Assembly (NCBI RefSeq): GCF_947494025.1
Contig: NZ_CANLTQ010000005.1
Coordinates: 124,001-188,000 of the forward strand
Direction of reading: 5' to 3'
Length of the DNA stretch: 64,000 nucleotides
From: an uncultured Jannaschia sp.
Lineage (GTDB): Bacteria; Pseudomonadota; Alphaproteobacteria; Rhodobacterales; Rhodobacteraceae
Made by a program: the position numbers and the translations under genes. Shown here piece by piece: positions 19,118 to 28,663 of the stretch (position 1 is its first letter; the number at the start of each line of letters is the position of its first letter). The notes under the pieces were generated by a model. It searched no databases, was not told the DNA's origin, and saw nothing but the letters and a program-made list of their open reading frames with translations.

Positions 19118-20425
19118 CTATCCGTCCTCGCCGGCGGTGGAGGCGAACTTCGGCGTTGCCGCAGCGGCCGTCCCCGCGGGCGCGCGTGCGGTGTCGGTGG
19201 CGCCGGTCGCCTCGGATGCGGGGACCGGTGCGGCGTCGGCGGGCGGCGGGCCTTTTGCGCCCTCGGTCGGCGCGTCGTCCGCGGGCATCGTCGCGGCGGC
19301 CGGCGTCTCCTGGGGCGACTCGATGCTTTCCCGTTCCTCGGGTGTAACCGTTGCACCGGGAGCGACGTTCTGGCCGCCCGCGACGATCAGGCGGTCGCCC
19401 GCCTCGAGCCCTTCCTGAACGATCCAGTCCGACCCGCGATCCTGCAGGATGGTCAGCGCCCGCTGTTCCACGACGCCGTCCGCATTGACCACGAGCGCGG
19501 TCGGATTGCCCCGGCGGTCGCGGCTCACCCCCTCCTGCGGGGCAAGGAACACGTCGTCGACGGTGCCGGTCGGCATATCTACCTGTACGTACATCCCGGG
19601 CAGGAGCAGACCGTCGGGATTGGCGAATTCGAGGCGCAGCACGACGACTCCGGTGGTCTCGTTGACATGCGGCTCCGCGGCGGTCAGCTCGCCTGTCTGT
19701 TCGTAAAGCGAGCCGTCGGCCAGCGTCAGCCGCACCTCGGTCGCCATGCCCGCGCCGCCTTCCATGCGGCGGCGGCGCCACGTGAGCAACTCGGCGGCGG
19801 ACTGGGTGACGTCGACATGGACGGGATCGATGTCCCGGATCACGGCGAGCGGCGTGGCCTGGCTCGCCGTGACGAGCGCCCCCTCGCTGGCCTCCGAGAA
19901 CCCGATCGTGCCGGACAGGCGCGCCCGTACTTCCGTGCGGTCGAGCTCGAGCTCGGCGGATTCGAGCTGCGCGTTCGCAAGCTCCAGTGCGGCGGCGGCG
20001 CTGTCTCGCGCGGCGACGGCGTCGTCGCCGACCGCGGCGCTGCTGATGCCGCGCTCCTGCAACGTGGTGATCCGCCCGGCCTCGCGCTCGGCGGCGCGGA
20101 GCTGCGCCTCGGCCTGACGGACGGACGCGCTGGCCTGTGCGACGCCGGCCTCGTAGGTGGCGGGATCGACGCGGTAGAGAATCTGCCCTGTCTCGACCTC
20201 GGAGCCCTCCTCGAACAGCCGTTCAATGACGATGCCGTTGACCTGTGGCCGCACCTCCGCCTCGGACGACGGATGCACGCGACCCGGCAGCGTCGTGGTC
20301 AGCGTGACGCTTTGCGGTTGCAGCGTCTCGACGGTGACGGCGGGGGGCGGGCGATCCTGCCCTTCCTCCTGGGCGGCGACGGGAAGCACGAACAGGACGA
20401 GAGCGGCGACGGCGGAACGGAACAT
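19118..20425 (-). CDS. RND efflux periplasmic adaptor (membrane fusion protein, AcrA type)
   Basis: Adaptor subunit of 435 residues. After a signal peptide (MFRSAVAALVLFVLPVAAQ) it shows the lipoyl half-motif (VHPSSEAEVRPQVNGIVIER, LFEEGSEVETGQILYRVDP), a coiled-coil hairpin rich in Ala/Glu (about residues 85-165), the second lipoyl half (RARLSGTIGFSEASEGALVT) and a beta-barrel domain ending near residue 355. The last about 80 residues are an unusual Ala/Pro/Glu-rich tail, absent from AcrA. No lipobox Cys is present, unlike E. coli AcrA. ATG 20425 is chosen because AAAGGA lies about 10 nt upstream; a GTG at 20443 is possible. It is the first gene of the pump operon. Confidence 0.95.
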   Translation of the reverse strand: MFRSAVAALVLFVLPVAAQEEGQDRPPPAVTVETLQPQSVTLTTTLPGRVHPSSEAEVRPQVNGIVIERLFEEGSEVETGQILYRVDPATYEAGVAQASASVRQAEAQLRAAEREAGRITTLQERGISSAAVGDDAVAARDSAAAALELANAQLESAELELDRTEVRARLSGTIGFSEASEGALVTASQATPLAVIRDIDPVHVDVTQSAAELLTWRRRRMEGGAGMATEVRLTLADGSLYEQTGELTAAEPHVNETTGVVVLRLEFANPDGLLLPGMYVQVDMPTGTVDDVFLAPQEGVSRDRRGNPTALVVNADGVVEQRALTILQDRGSDWIVQEGLEAGDRLIVAGGQNVAPGATVTPEERESIESPQETPAAATMPADDAPTEGAKGPPPADAAPVPASEATGATDTARAPAGTAAAATPKFASTAGEDG

Positions 20426-20522
20426 CAGGCAAATCCTTTGCACGCAAAACGACGCGGCCGGCTATGAATCCTCCACGCCGTCGCAAAACGGTCGCGATGG
20501 AACCTATAGCAGGCCCGTCATT

Positions 20523-20534
20523 TTGCAATTGCAA
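20523..20534. promoter_or_regulatory. Perfect 12-bp palindrome upstream of the RND operon (possible operator)
   Basis: TTGCAATTGCAA is a perfect palindrome about 100 bp upstream of the adaptor start, in an otherwise GC-rich 252-bp gap. Such AT-containing palindromes are common operators for TetR/MarR-type repressors of efflux pumps, but no cognate regulator gene is in the window. Functional assignment is a guess. Confidence 0.35.
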
Positions 20535-20639
20535 CGCTGCTCCGCAGAAAGTGCGCGAGTGCACACTGCGTCCGCAGCGACGGCGTCGGCCGCGCGTGTT
20601 TGCCGGTCGTCCTCCCGCCCGTCAGATTTCGCCACGTCC

Positions 20640-20669
20640 GGTGCCACGGCCGCATCGGGCCATGGCACC
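20640..20669 (-). terminator. Hairpin just after the sugar-binding protein stop (terminator-like, no T-tract)
   Basis: GGTGCCA-c-GGCC (20640-20651) pairs with GGCC-a-TGGCACC (20658-20669) across a 6-nt loop, with one mismatch. It starts 8 bases after the stop codon of the minus-strand gene ending at 20678. No run of U follows, so it may protect the mRNA 3' end or need Rho. Confidence 0.5.
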
Positions 20670-20677
20670 GCGGTCCC

Positions 20678-21619
20678 TCACTCGTAGAGAACCTCCTGGA
20701 TTTCGGGATCGTCGATGTTCGACTGGTCGTAGTAGTAGAAGCCGGTGTCGATCACCTCGGGCAGCTCCTCGCCGTTGATGGCGGCGACCGCGGCCTTCAC
20801 CGTCTCGTAGCCGATGCCGATCGGGTTCTGCGTGATCGCGCCGGCCATGATTCCCTCCCGGATGGCGTCGATCTGCGCCTGGCCCGAATCGTAGCCGATC
20901 ACCGTCAGCCCCTCGGCCCCCATCTCGCGCACCGCGTTGACGACGCCGATGGCGGAACCCTCGTTGGTGCCGAACATGCCGTCGAGATCGGGGTTGGCGG
21001 TCAGGATGGCCTTCGCCACCTCGGTCGATTGCAGCTGATCGCCGGCGCCGTACTGGACGGAAACGACCTCGATGTCCGGGTATTCGCTCTCCATCCGGTC
21101 GAGGAACCCGTCGCGTCGGTCGATGCCGGTGCGGCTTGTCTGGTCATGGGCGACGACGGCGACCTTGCCCGACCCGCCGATCAGCTCCGCCATCTTGTCG
21201 GCGGCGAGCGCGGCGGCGGCGACGTTGTCGGTCGTGGCCGTCGTCACCGGGATATCGCTGTCCACGCCGCTGTCGAAGGCGACAACGGGGATGCCCGCCT
21301 CCTGCGCCTGTCGCAGGAGCGGGATCGCCGCCTGACTGTCGAGCGCAGCGAAGCCGATGGCCGCGGGGTTGTTGGCGAGCGAGGCCGACAGCATGTCGAT
21401 CTGGCGGTCCACCATCGTCTCGTTGTCCGGACCCTCGAAGGTGATGCGGACGCCTTCCTCCTCGGCGGCGCGGTCGGCGCCGGCCTTTACGGCCTGCCAG
21501 AACTGGTGCTGGAAGCCCTTGGAGACGAGCGGAATGAACGTGTCCTGCGCTAAGGCCGGCGGCGCGGCGAGCGCGAGGCCCAGGGCGGCGGCTCCGAGGA
21601 GCGTGCGGCGTGACAACAT
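20678..21619 (-). CDS. Sugar ABC transporter periplasmic binding protein (ribose/RbsB-like)
   Basis: Type I periplasmic sugar-binding protein, 313 residues. The N-terminus MLSRRTLLGAAALGLALAAPPALA is a signal peptide with a twin-arginine-like SRRTLL. The mature part shows the RbsB/LacI-type fold: IPLVSKGFQHQFWQAVKAGA, a conserved NNPAAIGFAALDSQAAIPLL, GIPVVAFDSGVDSD and the C-terminal MFGTNEGSAIGVVNAV. It delivers the sugar to the permease/ATPase encoded immediately upstream. As last gene of the minus-strand operon with a hairpin after its stop it may be protected from decay. The divergent fucose-type enzymes suggest L-fucose or a related deoxy/pentose sugar as ligand (inference). Confidence 0.93.
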   Translation of the reverse strand: MLSRRTLLGAAALGLALAAPPALAQDTFIPLVSKGFQHQFWQAVKAGADRAAEEEGVRITFEGPDNETMVDRQIDMLSASLANNPAAIGFAALDSQAAIPLLRQAQEAGIPVVAFDSGVDSDIPVTTATTDNVAAAALAADKMAELIGGSGKVAVVAHDQTSRTGIDRRDGFLDRMESEYPDIEVVSVQYGAGDQLQSTEVAKAILTANPDLDGMFGTNEGSAIGVVNAVREMGAEGLTVIGYDSGQAQIDAIREGIMAGAITQNPIGIGYETVKAAVAAINGEELPEVIDTGFYYYDQSNIDDPEIQEVLYE

Positions 21620-21651
21620 GATGGTTTCCTCCCTTGGTTGTCGTGGTCGTG

Positions 21652-22659
21652 TCAGGTCGCCCTGCGGCGGCGCATCATGTCGGCATAGACCGCGACGATG
21701 ATGATCGCCCCGGTCACGACCGTCTGCCATTCCTGCGCGACCGAAAGGACACGCAGGCCGTTCGTGAGCACCGCCATGATCAATGCGCCGATGAGCGAGC
21801 CCAGGATCGAGCCGCGCCCGCCCGAGAGCGAGGTCCCGCCGATCACCACGGCGGCGATCGCTTCGAGCTCGTAGCCGAGGCCGAGGGCGGGCTGCGCCGA
21901 GTTCAGGCGCGACGCGATAAGCAGGCCGGCGATCCCGACGATGGCGCCCGAGAGCGCGTAGATCGCGATCTTCCAGCGGTCGGTGTTCACCCCCGAAAGC
22001 CGCACCGCCTCCTCGTTGGAGCCGAGCGCGAACGTGTAACGGCCGAGCACGGTACGCCCGAGCACCCAGGACGCGGCCGCGGCGACGAGGAACAGGATCA
22101 GCACGCCGTTCGGGATCGGCAGGGCCGGGAACACCGCGCCGATGATCGACCCGCGCGAGATCTCCGAGAAGCCCGGCGTGTCGTTGAAATAGATCGGCCG
22201 CGTCCCCGAAATCACGAGGCTCAGGCCCCGCAGGATCAGCATCATGCCGAGCGTGGCGATGAAGGGCGGGATCTTCATCTTGGCGACGAAGGTGCCCGAG
22301 CAGAGACCGCAAAGCGCCCCGGTGCCGATGGCCGCGAGCACGCCGAAGGGAAGCGGCAGGCCGGCATAGGTCAGCACGACCCCGGTGATGACGGCGCAGA
22401 ACGTCATCATCGTGCCCACCGACAGGTCGATGCCGCCGGTGATGATGACGAGCGTGACCGCCACCGCGAGCACCCCGTTCACCGAGGTCGCCTGCAGGAT
22501 CGCGATCATGTTCGAGGTCTGCATGAAGTTCGGCGAGGCGAGCGAGAAGCCGATCAGCAGGACGACGAGGCTGGCGAAGGCGAGCAGCCGCTGATGCGCC
22601 CCGCTCGACACCAGCCGGGCGAGCGCCGAACGCGGCCGGGTGGTCGTCGTCGCGGTCAT
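21652..22659 (-). CDS. Sugar ABC transporter permease (RbsC-like)
   Basis: Inner-membrane permease of the ribose/xylose class, 335 residues with about 8-10 hydrophobic helices. Signature segments are [39 protein letters not shown] and [20 protein letters not shown], the last being the EAA-like loop of this subfamily that contacts the ATPase. The start ATG at 22659 overlaps the ATPase stop by four bases (ATGA), so translation is coupled. The binding-protein gene follows 32 bp downstream. Confidence 0.95.
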   Translation of the reverse strand: MTATTTTRPRSALARLVSSGAHQRLLAFASLVVLLIGFSLASPNFMQTSNMIAILQATSVNGVLAVAVTLVIITGGIDLSVGTMMTFCAVITGVVLTYAGLPLPFGVLAAIGTGALCGLCSGTFVAKMKIPPFIATLGMMLILRGLSLVISGTRPIYFNDTPGFSEISRGSIIGAVFPALPIPNGVLILFLVAAAASWVLGRTVLGRYTFALGSNEEAVRLSGVNTDRWKIAIYALSGAIVGIAGLLIASRLNSAQPALGLGYELEAIAAVVIGGTSLSGGRGSILGSLIGALIMAVLTNGLRVLSVAQEWQTVVTGAIIIVAVYADMMRRRRAT

Positions 22660-24194
22660 GCCATCTCCTTCATGCGGGGCGCCGTGCCCGCCGCCGCGCC
22701 CTCGCGCCGTGTCGCCAGTTCCATGATCCGCTCCTGCGTGGTGCCGGCCCCTCCGGGCAGGATGCCGGTCAATCGCCCCTCGCACATCACCGCGATCCGG
22801 TGGCTGAGCCGCATCACCTCGGGCAGTTCGGAGGAGATCACGACGATCGCCCGGCCCTGCGCGGCCAGCTCTTCGAGCAGGGTGTAGATTTCCGACTTCG
22901 CGCCGATATCGATGCCGCGCGTCGGCTCGTCGAAGATCAGCACGTCGCAGTCGCGCAGGAGCCACTTGGCGATCACGACCTTCTGCTGGTTGCCGCCCGA
23001 CAGGAGGCGCACGTCCTGCATGTCGGACGGCGTGCGGATGCCGAGGCGCGCGATGTAGTCCTCCGCGGTCCGCTTCATTCCGGCCTCGTCCAGCGTGCCG
23101 GCGGGGCCGGTGAAGCGCGTCATGTCCGCCATCGCGATGTTGGCGCGCACGCTCATGTCGAGGGCGAGGCCGAAATGCTTGCGGTCCTCCGAGAGGTAGC
23201 CGATCCCGGCCCGCACGGCGTCGTGCGGGCTGCGGATGTCGACCGGCCGGCCGGCCACGGCGATCTCGCCCGCATCGCGCGGGTCGGCGCCGAAGATCAT
23301 GCGCGCGACCTCCGTGCGGCCCGCGCCCATCAGGCCCGCGAAGCCCAGGATCTCGCCCTTGCGGACCGAAAAGCTCACGTCGCGGATTTCCGTCCCGCGG
23401 CGAAGCCCGCGCACCTCCAGCGCGACCGGGTTGCCCGCGACGTCGGGGATGTCGGGCGCGGTCTGCGCGACCTCGCGCCCGACCATGAGCTGGATGATCC
23501 GCGAGAGCGGCGTTTCCGCGGCGTCGAGCGTGTCGATCCAGGCGCCGTCGCGCAGGACCGTGACGCGGTCGGCGATGCGCTTGATCTCGTCCATCCGGTG
23601 GCTGATGTAGACGATCCCCACGCCGTCCGCGCGCAGCTTGCGGATCACCCGGAACAGCTCCGCGATCTCCGCGTCGTTGAGCGCCGCGGTCGGCTCGTCC
23701 ATGACGAGGACGCGCGGATCGTAGGACAGCGCCTTGGCGATCTCGATGAGCTGCTGGCGGGCGATGGTCTGGCCGCCGACGCGGGCGCGGGGGTCCATGT
23801 CCAGATGCAGGTCGGCGAAGATGGCGGCGGTGCGGCGGTTCAGCTCCGCTTCGTCGAGCCGGCCGAACCGGCGTCGCGGCTCCCGCCCGATCAGGACGTT
23901 CTGCGCCGCGGTCAGGTCGTTCATCAGGCTCAGTTCCTGATGGATGATGCCGATCCCGAGGGCTTGCGCCGCGCGCGGGCTGTCGGGGGCTGCGGGCCGG
24001 CCGTTAACGAACATCTCGCCACCGTCGCGGGCGTAGATGCCGGCCATGATCTTCATCAGCGTGGATTTGCCGGCGCCGTTCTCGCCCATCAGGGCGTGCA
24101 CCTCGCCCGGGCGCAGGTCGAACCGGACGTCCCGAAGCGCATGCACGCCCGGGAACCGCTTCCCGATCCCCCGCATCTCGACAAGGTGCTCCAC
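22656..24194 (-). CDS. Sugar ABC transporter ATP-binding protein with two NBDs (RbsA/MglA-like), GTG start
   Basis: Double-ATPase subunit of 512 residues, the normal size for RbsA/MglA. NBD1 has Walker [10 protein letters not shown] at about residues 37-45 and Walker [12 protein letters not shown], with a degenerate signature ([17 protein letters not shown]). NBD2 has the usual degenerate Walker A ([10 protein letters not shown]) and a canonical [15 protein letters not shown] plus [12 protein letters not shown], as in other members. GTG at 24194 fits: GGGAGGG lies about 8 nt upstream and the protein begins [17 protein letters not shown]. Longer readings add unrelated Arg/Pro-rich residues. 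It is first of the operon and diverges from the aldo/keto reductase. Confidence 0.94.
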   Translation of the reverse strand: MEHLVEMRGIGKRFPGVHALRDVRFDLRPGEVHALMGENGAGKSTLMKIMAGIYARDGGEMFVNGRPAAPDSPRAAQALGIGIIHQELSLMNDLTAAQNVLIGREPRRRFGRLDEAELNRRTAAIFADLHLDMDPRARVGGQTIARQQLIEIAKALSYDPRVLVMDEPTAALNDAEIAELFRVIRKLRADGVGIVYISHRMDEIKRIADRVTVLRDGAWIDTLDAAETPLSRIIQLMVGREVAQTAPDIPDVAGNPVALEVRGLRRGTEIRDVSFSVRKGEILGFAGLMGAGRTEVARMIFGADPRDAGEIAVAGRPVDIRSPHDAVRAGIGYLSEDRKHFGLALDMSVRANIAMADMTRFTGPAGTLDEAGMKRTAEDYIARLGIRTPSDMQDVRLLSGGNQQKVVIAKWLLRDCDVLIFDEPTRGIDIGAKSEIYTLLEELAAQGRAIVVISSELPEVMRLSHRIAVMCEGRLTGILPGGAGTTQERIMELATRREGAAAGTAPRMKEMA

Positions 24195-24345
24195 CCGCGA
24201 CGGCCCTCCCAAACCCCTCGGGCGCCGCACGTCGCGACGCGGCGACATGCAAGCACTCCCGGAGGCCGGTGCCAAGGGTTCTCGTGCCTCTGGCTGCGCG
24301 GGGGCGGCCGCGCTAGGCTTCGTGGCGACGAAGGGGGGCGACGGC

Positions 24346-25395
24346 ATGCGGGTGGACGAGACCGGATATCTGAACGGGCGAAGCGCTTGGCCGGTCAGAC
24401 TGACGCGGATGGGATTCGGCGCCGCGCCGCTGGGCAACCTTTACCGCGCCGTGAGCGATGCCGACGCGCAGGCCGCGCTCGACGCGGCGTGGGGGGCGGG
24501 GATCCGCTATCTCGACACGGCGCCGCAATACGGTCTCGGCCGGTCGGAGATGCGGGTGGCGGCGGCGCTGGCGCGGTTCGGACGGGACGGGGTGACGCTG
24601 TCCACCAAGGTCGGTCGCCTGCTTGAGGATTGCGTGCCCGAGGACGTGACGCCGGAGGCCTTCGTGGACGTGCCGCAAAAACGCATCGTCTTCGACTATA
24701 CCTATGACGGCGTTATGCGGAGCTTCGAGGCGAGCGCGAAACGGCTCGGCACGGAGCAGTTCGACATCCTCTACATTCACGACATCGACGCCGGCACTCA
24801 CGGCGCGGCGGAGAGCGAGGCCAAACTGCGCGAGCTTTTCGCGGGGGGCGGCTACGCCGCGCTGGACGAGCTTCGCGGAAGCGGGACGGTCGGCGCGATC
24901 GGGGCCGGGGTGAATACCTGGCCGATCTGCGAGCGCCTGCTGGGCGAGGCCGATTTCGACGGGTTCCTTCTTGCCGGGCGCTACACGCTTCTGGAGCAGG
25001 AGCCGCTCGAGAGCCTGCTGCCGCTCTGCGTGGCGCGCGATGTCGGCATCGTCCTCGGTGGGCCCTACAATTCCGGCATCCTCGCCACCGGCGCGGTGGA
25101 AGGCGCGCGCTACGACTACGCGCCCGCGCCGTCCGGGATTCTCGCGCGGGTGCGACGACTGGAGGCGGTCTGCGCCGCGCACGACACGCCGCTCATCGCC
25201 GCCGCGCTGCAATTTCCGCTCGCGCATCCGGCCGTCAAATCCATCATCCCCGGCGCGGCGAACGCGGCCGAGGTGGCCGCCAATGTCGAAGTGTTCGAAA
25301 CCGTCGTGCCCGATGCGCTCTGGGCCGACCTGAAGGGCGAGGGGCTGATCCGACCCGACGCGCCGATCCCGGGGGAGGTATCCCATGCTGCGTAA
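24346..25395 (+). CDS. Aldo/keto reductase, probable L-fucose/D-threo-aldose 1-dehydrogenase
   Basis: NAD(P)-dependent aldo/keto reductase of 349 residues. The catalytic tetrad is visible as D-T-A-x-x-Y ([13 protein letters not shown]), Lys in STKVGR and His in LYIHDID. The overall pattern ([42 protein letters not shown]) matches the D-threo-aldose/L-fucose dehydrogenase subgroup, which oxidises the anomeric carbon to a 1,5-lactone. ATG at 24346 has AAGGGGGG about 7 nt upstream. It overlaps the next gene by 11 bp. A pyridoxal 4-dehydrogenase-like role is the main alternative, but the mutarotase and lactonase partners favour sugar oxidation. Confidence 0.88.
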   Translation: MRVDETGYLNGRSAWPVRLTRMGFGAAPLGNLYRAVSDADAQAALDAAWGAGIRYLDTAPQYGLGRSEMRVAAALARFGRDGVTLSTKVGRLLEDCVPEDVTPEAFVDVPQKRIVFDYTYDGVMRSFEASAKRLGTEQFDILYIHDIDAGTHGAAESEAKLRELFAGGGYAALDELRGSGTVGAIGAGVNTWPICERLLGEADFDGFLLAGRYTLLEQEPLESLLPLCVARDVGIVLGGPYNSGILATGAVEGARYDYAPAPSGILARVRRLEAVCAAHDTPLIAAALQFPLAHPAVKSIIPGAANAAEVAANVEVFETVVPDALWADLKGEGLIRPDAPIPGEVSHAA

Positions 25396-25816
25396 CGTTC
25401 CACCGATCCTGTCGCCGGACCTGCTCTGGACCCTGCGCGCGATGGGCCACGGCGACGACATCGTCCTCGCCGACGCGAACTTCCCAGCCGAGGCGATGGG
25501 CGCGCGGTGCCACCGGCTCGACGGGATCCCCGCGACCGACGTGCTCGACGCGGTGCTCGCCGTGATGCCGCTCGACACCTTCGTGCCCGACCCGGCCTGC
25601 GTGATGCAGGTGGTGGACGACCCCGACGCGGTGCCCGAGGTTGTAGGGACGTTCCAGGATCTGGTGAACCGCCGCGCCGACCGGCCCGCGACGCTCGCCT
25701 CGCTGGAACGGTTCGCCTTCTACGAGCGGGCGCGCGGGGCCTTCGCCATCGTGCAGACCGGCGAGACGCGGCTTTACGGCAACATCATCCTCAAGAAAGG
25801 GGTGATCGCGCCGTGA
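25385..25816 (+). CDS. RbsD/FucU-family sugar mutarotase (probable L-fucose mutarotase)
   Basis: Small protein of 143 residues matching FucU/RbsD, which interconverts sugar anomers. Conserved parts: LWTLRAMGHGDDIVLADANF with the active-site His (MGHGD), MGARCHRLDGIPATDVLDAV, and the C-terminal YERARGAFAIVQTGETRLYG and NIILKKGVI. It is embedded between the aldo/keto reductase (11-bp overlap) and the lactonase (GTGA overlap). In this setting it would supply the anomer that the dehydrogenase prefers. Length and motifs favour FucU over RbsD. Confidence 0.93.
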   Translation: MLRNVPPILSPDLLWTLRAMGHGDDIVLADANFPAEAMGARCHRLDGIPATDVLDAVLAVMPLDTFVPDPACVMQVVDDPDAVPEVVGTFQDLVNRRADRPATLASLERFAFYERARGAFAIVQTGETRLYGNIILKKGVIAP

Positions 25817-26634
25817 TCGTCGATGCGCACCAGCATTTCTGGCGACTCGACCGCGGCGATTACGGCTGGCTCACGCCGGAGGCGGGGCCGATCTACCGCG
25901 ATTTCGGACCGGAGGATCTGCGCCCGCTGATGGCCGCGAACGGGATCGGCGGCACGATCCTCGTGCAGGCCGCGCCGAGCGCGGCGGAAACGACGTTCCT
26001 GCTCGACATTGCCGGGCGGGAAAATTTCGTCCGCGGCGTCGTCGGTTGGGCCGACTTCGAGCGCCCGGACGCGCCAGCGGAGATCGCGCGGCTTGCGGCC
26101 GACCCCAAGCTTGTCGGGCTTCGGCCAATGATCCAGGATCTCGCCGACGACGACTGGATGCTGCGTCCGGATCTCGCCCCCGCTTTCGAGGCCATGATCG
26201 CGCACGACCTGACCTTCGACGCGCTGGTCTTGCCCCGCCATCTGGGACGGCTTGCGACGCTGATGGCGGGGCACCCGGAGTTGCGGATGGTGATCGACCA
26301 CGGCGCCAAGCCGCGCATCGCCGAGGGCGCGTCCGCCGACTGGGCCGCGGACATGACGCGCCTCGCGCGGGAGACGGCGGCCTTCTGCAAACTGTCGGGG
26401 CTCGTGACGGAGGCGGGGCCGGGCTGGACGCCGGACGACCTCGTGCCTTTCGTGGCGCATCTGCTCGACGCGTTCGGGCCGGACCGGATGCTCTGGGGCA
26501 GCGACTGGCCGGTGGCGACGCTCGCCTGCGATTACGGGACGTGGCTCGCGACAGCGCGGGACCTGGTGGGGAACGCGGCGGCGTGGCAAACGATTTCGGA
26601 GAAGACGGTCATCCGGGCGTACCGGCTACCGTGA
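25813..26634 (+). CDS. Amidohydrolase-2 family sugar lactonase (probable L-fucono-1,5-lactonase), GTG start
   Basis: TIM-barrel metal-dependent hydrolase of 273 residues (amidohydrolase-2/COG3618 type). The N-terminal metal motif is IVDAHQHFWRLDRGDYGWL; further conserved elements are IQDLADDDWML, MVIDHGAKP and the C-terminal MLWGSDWPVA. Several characterised members hydrolyse L-fucono- or L-rhamnono-lactone. The GTG at 25813 overlaps the mutarotase stop (GTGA), giving the standard VDAHQHFW beginning. Product would be L-fuconate or a related acid. The next pathway enzymes (sugar-acid dehydratase, keto-deoxy acid dehydrogenase, aldolase/hydrolase) are not adjacent. Confidence 0.9.
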   Translation: MIVDAHQHFWRLDRGDYGWLTPEAGPIYRDFGPEDLRPLMAANGIGGTILVQAAPSAAETTFLLDIAGRENFVRGVVGWADFERPDAPAEIARLAADPKLVGLRPMIQDLADDDWMLRPDLAPAFEAMIAHDLTFDALVLPRHLGRLATLMAGHPELRMVIDHGAKPRIAEGASADWAADMTRLARETAAFCKLSGLVTEAGPGWTPDDLVPFVAHLLDAFGPDRMLWGSDWPVATLACDYGTWLATARDLVGNAAAWQTISEKTVIRAYRLP

Positions 26635-26664
26635 CCGGCCTCGTCCTGTCCGGGTGGTAGACCG

Positions 26665-26751
<87 letters not shown>

Positions 26752-26881
26752 ATCCACGGTGGGCGGTGCGTAGCCGCAGTGGAAATCGGTGTCAATCGGG
26801 CTGATCGCGAAAACCCGTGCCCTTGCCGGTCGGGACCGCCGGCGGTATCCGGAACCGACACGGATCCCCGGAGGAACGCCC

Positions 26882-27868
26882 ATGCAGAAGCTCGTCACCA
26901 TCTTCGGCGGTTCCGGTTTCATCGGGCGCTACGTCGCGCGGCGCATGGCCAAGTCGGGCTGGCGCGTGCGGGTCGCCTGCCGCCGCCCGAACGAGGCGCA
27001 TTTCGTCCGCATGTACGGCAGCGTCGGCCAGGTGGAGCCGGTCTTCGCCAACATCCGCGACGACGCCTCCGTGGCCGCGGCGCTTACCGGGGCGTCGGTT
27101 GTGGTGAATTGCGTCGGCATCCTCGCGCCTTCGGGCCGCAACGGGTTCGACGCCGTGCAGGCGGACGGCGCCGCGCGGATCGCCCGGCTTGCCGCAGGGA
27201 CGGGACTCGAGCGCATGGTGCAGATCAGCGCGATCGGTGCCGATGCCGACAGCGACAGCGACTACGCCCGGACGAAGGCCCTGGGCGAGGCAGGCGTGCG
27301 GGACCACATGCCGGAGGCCGTGATCCTGCGCCCGTCCATCGTGTTCGGGTCGGAAGACGAGTTCTTCAACCGCTTCGCCACCATGGCCCGCTGGGCGCCG
27401 GTGCTGCCGGTGGTGGGGGCGAACACGCGGTTCCAGCCGGTCTATGTCGACGACGTCGCGGCCGCGGCGGAGGCCGCGGCAGAGGGCCGGGTGCGGGGCG
27501 GTGTCTACGAGCTCGGCGGGCCGGACACCGAGACGTTCCGCGAGCTCATGCGCCAGATGCTCCGCACGATCCGGCGCCGCGCTTTGATCCTGCCGGTGCC
27601 GTTCTTCGGCGCGCGGATCATGGCCTGGGGGCTCGACCTCGGACAGACGATCACCGGGGGGCTGTTCCACAACGGATTGCTGACGCGCGACCAGGTCCGC
27701 AACCTCGCGCGCGACAATGTCGTATCGGGGAAGCATCCCGGTTTCGACGCGTTCGGCATCACGCCCACGCCCATGGAGGCGGTATTGCCCGGCTATCTCT
27801 GGCGCTTTCGTCCCTCGGGGCAATACGCCGAGATCAAGGACAGCGCGAAGAACCTGCGCAACCTATAG
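26882..27868 (+). CDS. NDUFA9-like NAD(P)-binding protein (complex I-associated, atypical SDR)
   Basis: Atypical SDR of 328 residues resembling the complex I NDUFA9 accessory subunit family found across alphaproteobacteria. The N-terminal nucleotide-binding motif FGGSGFIGRYVARRMAKSG is followed by VVVNCVGIL, a substitution-prone active site (QISAIGADADSDSDYARTK keeps Tyr-x-x-x-Lys), and the C-terminal region with GGLFHNGLLTRDQVRNLARD. GGAGGAACG precedes ATG 26882. It may help assemble or stabilise complex I, or act on quinone or lipid; no complex I genes are close by. Its last two codons share a palindromic CTATAG with the convergent uppP gene. Confidence 0.9.
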   Translation: MQKLVTIFGGSGFIGRYVARRMAKSGWRVRVACRRPNEAHFVRMYGSVGQVEPVFANIRDDASVAAALTGASVVVNCVGILAPSGRNGFDAVQADGAARIARLAAGTGLERMVQISAIGADADSDSDYARTKALGEAGVRDHMPEAVILRPSIVFGSEDEFFNRFATMARWAPVLPVVGANTRFQPVYVDDVAAAAEAAAEGRVRGGVYELGGPDTETFRELMRQMLRTIRRRALILPVPFFGARIMAWGLDLGQTITGGLFHNGLLTRDQVRNLARDNVVSGKHPGFDAFGITPTPMEAVLPGYLWRFRPSGQYAEIKDSAKNLRNL

Positions 27869-28663
27869 ATAGACGTAGCCCAGCAGGACGAGCCCGAGAG
27901 CGATCCGGTAGATCACATAGGGCAGGAAACTGACCGAGCGCAGGAGCCGCATCATCAGGGCGAGCGCTGCCAGCGCGGCGAAGAAGGCGAAGATCGCCGC
28001 GATGCCCGCATCCCGAAGCTGCTCCGCGTCGCTTTCGCCGATCAGGTCGAGGCTGAGCAGCGCGGCGGAGGCAAGGATCGTCGGGATCGACATGAGCATC
28101 GCGAGGCGGGCGGCATCCTCCCGTTCGTAGCCCATCGCGCGCGCGCCGGTGATGCAGATCCCCGAGCGGGAAGTACCGGGGACGAGAGCCAACGCTTGCC
28201 ACAGGCCGAGCTTGAGCGCCTGTCCCAGCGACCAATCCCCGAGCGTCTTCGTATCCGCCCCCCGCCGGTCGAACCACCACAGCAGGAGCCCGAAGCCGAT
28301 CGTGGCCCAGGCAATCACCGCGACCGACCGCAGCAATTCGCTCAGACCTGTCACCGTGAGGAGCAGTCCGGCGACGATGACCGGCACGGTGGCGACCGCG
28401 AGGCCTGCCGCGAGACGCTCGTCCGGGCCCCATTGCCGCCGGGCGAGGCCGGCATATCCACGCAAGGCTCTTGCCACGTTGTCTCGGAAGTAGAGGATGA
28501 CCGCGCCGAGCGTCCCGAAATGCAGCGCGACGTCGAGTGCCGTGCCCTGATCCGCCATGCCGGTCAGGACGGGCAGCAGGATCAGGTGTCCCGAGGAGGA
28601 GATCGGCAGAAATTCCGTCACGCCCTGCACGAGCGCGAGGAGGATGAGATGCCAAAGGGCCAT
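27863..28663 (-). CDS. uppP: Undecaprenyl-diphosphatase (BacA/UppP)
   Basis: Integral membrane phosphatase of 266 residues that converts undecaprenyl pyrophosphate to the monophosphate carrier needed for peptidoglycan and polysaccharide export. Motifs: QGVTEFLPISSSGHLILLP at about residues 13-31 (catalytic Glu/His) and LVPGTSRSGICITGARAMG at about 160-178 with the key Arg. Around eight hydrophobic helices follow the family pattern. ATG 28663 with AGGTGA just upstream is preferred over GTG 28672. It converges on the NDUFA9-like gene with a 6-bp overlap. Confidence 0.97.
   Translation of the reverse strand: MALWHLILLALVQGVTEFLPISSSGHLILLPVLTGMADQGTALDVALHFGTLGAVILYFRDNVARALRGYAGLARRQWGPDERLAAGLAVATVPVIVAGLLLTVTGLSELLRSVAVIAWATIGFGLLLWWFDRRGADTKTLGDWSLGQALKLGLWQALALVPGTSRSGICITGARAMGYEREDAARLAMLMSIPTILASAALLSLDLIGESDAEQLRDAGIAAIFAFFAALAALALMMRLLRSVSFLPYVIYRIALGLVLLGYVYL

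Noticed and set aside
24230..24239. CGTCGCGACG palindrome in the divergent sugar-operon promoter
   Set aside because: GC-only palindromes of this length are expected by chance in such a sequence.
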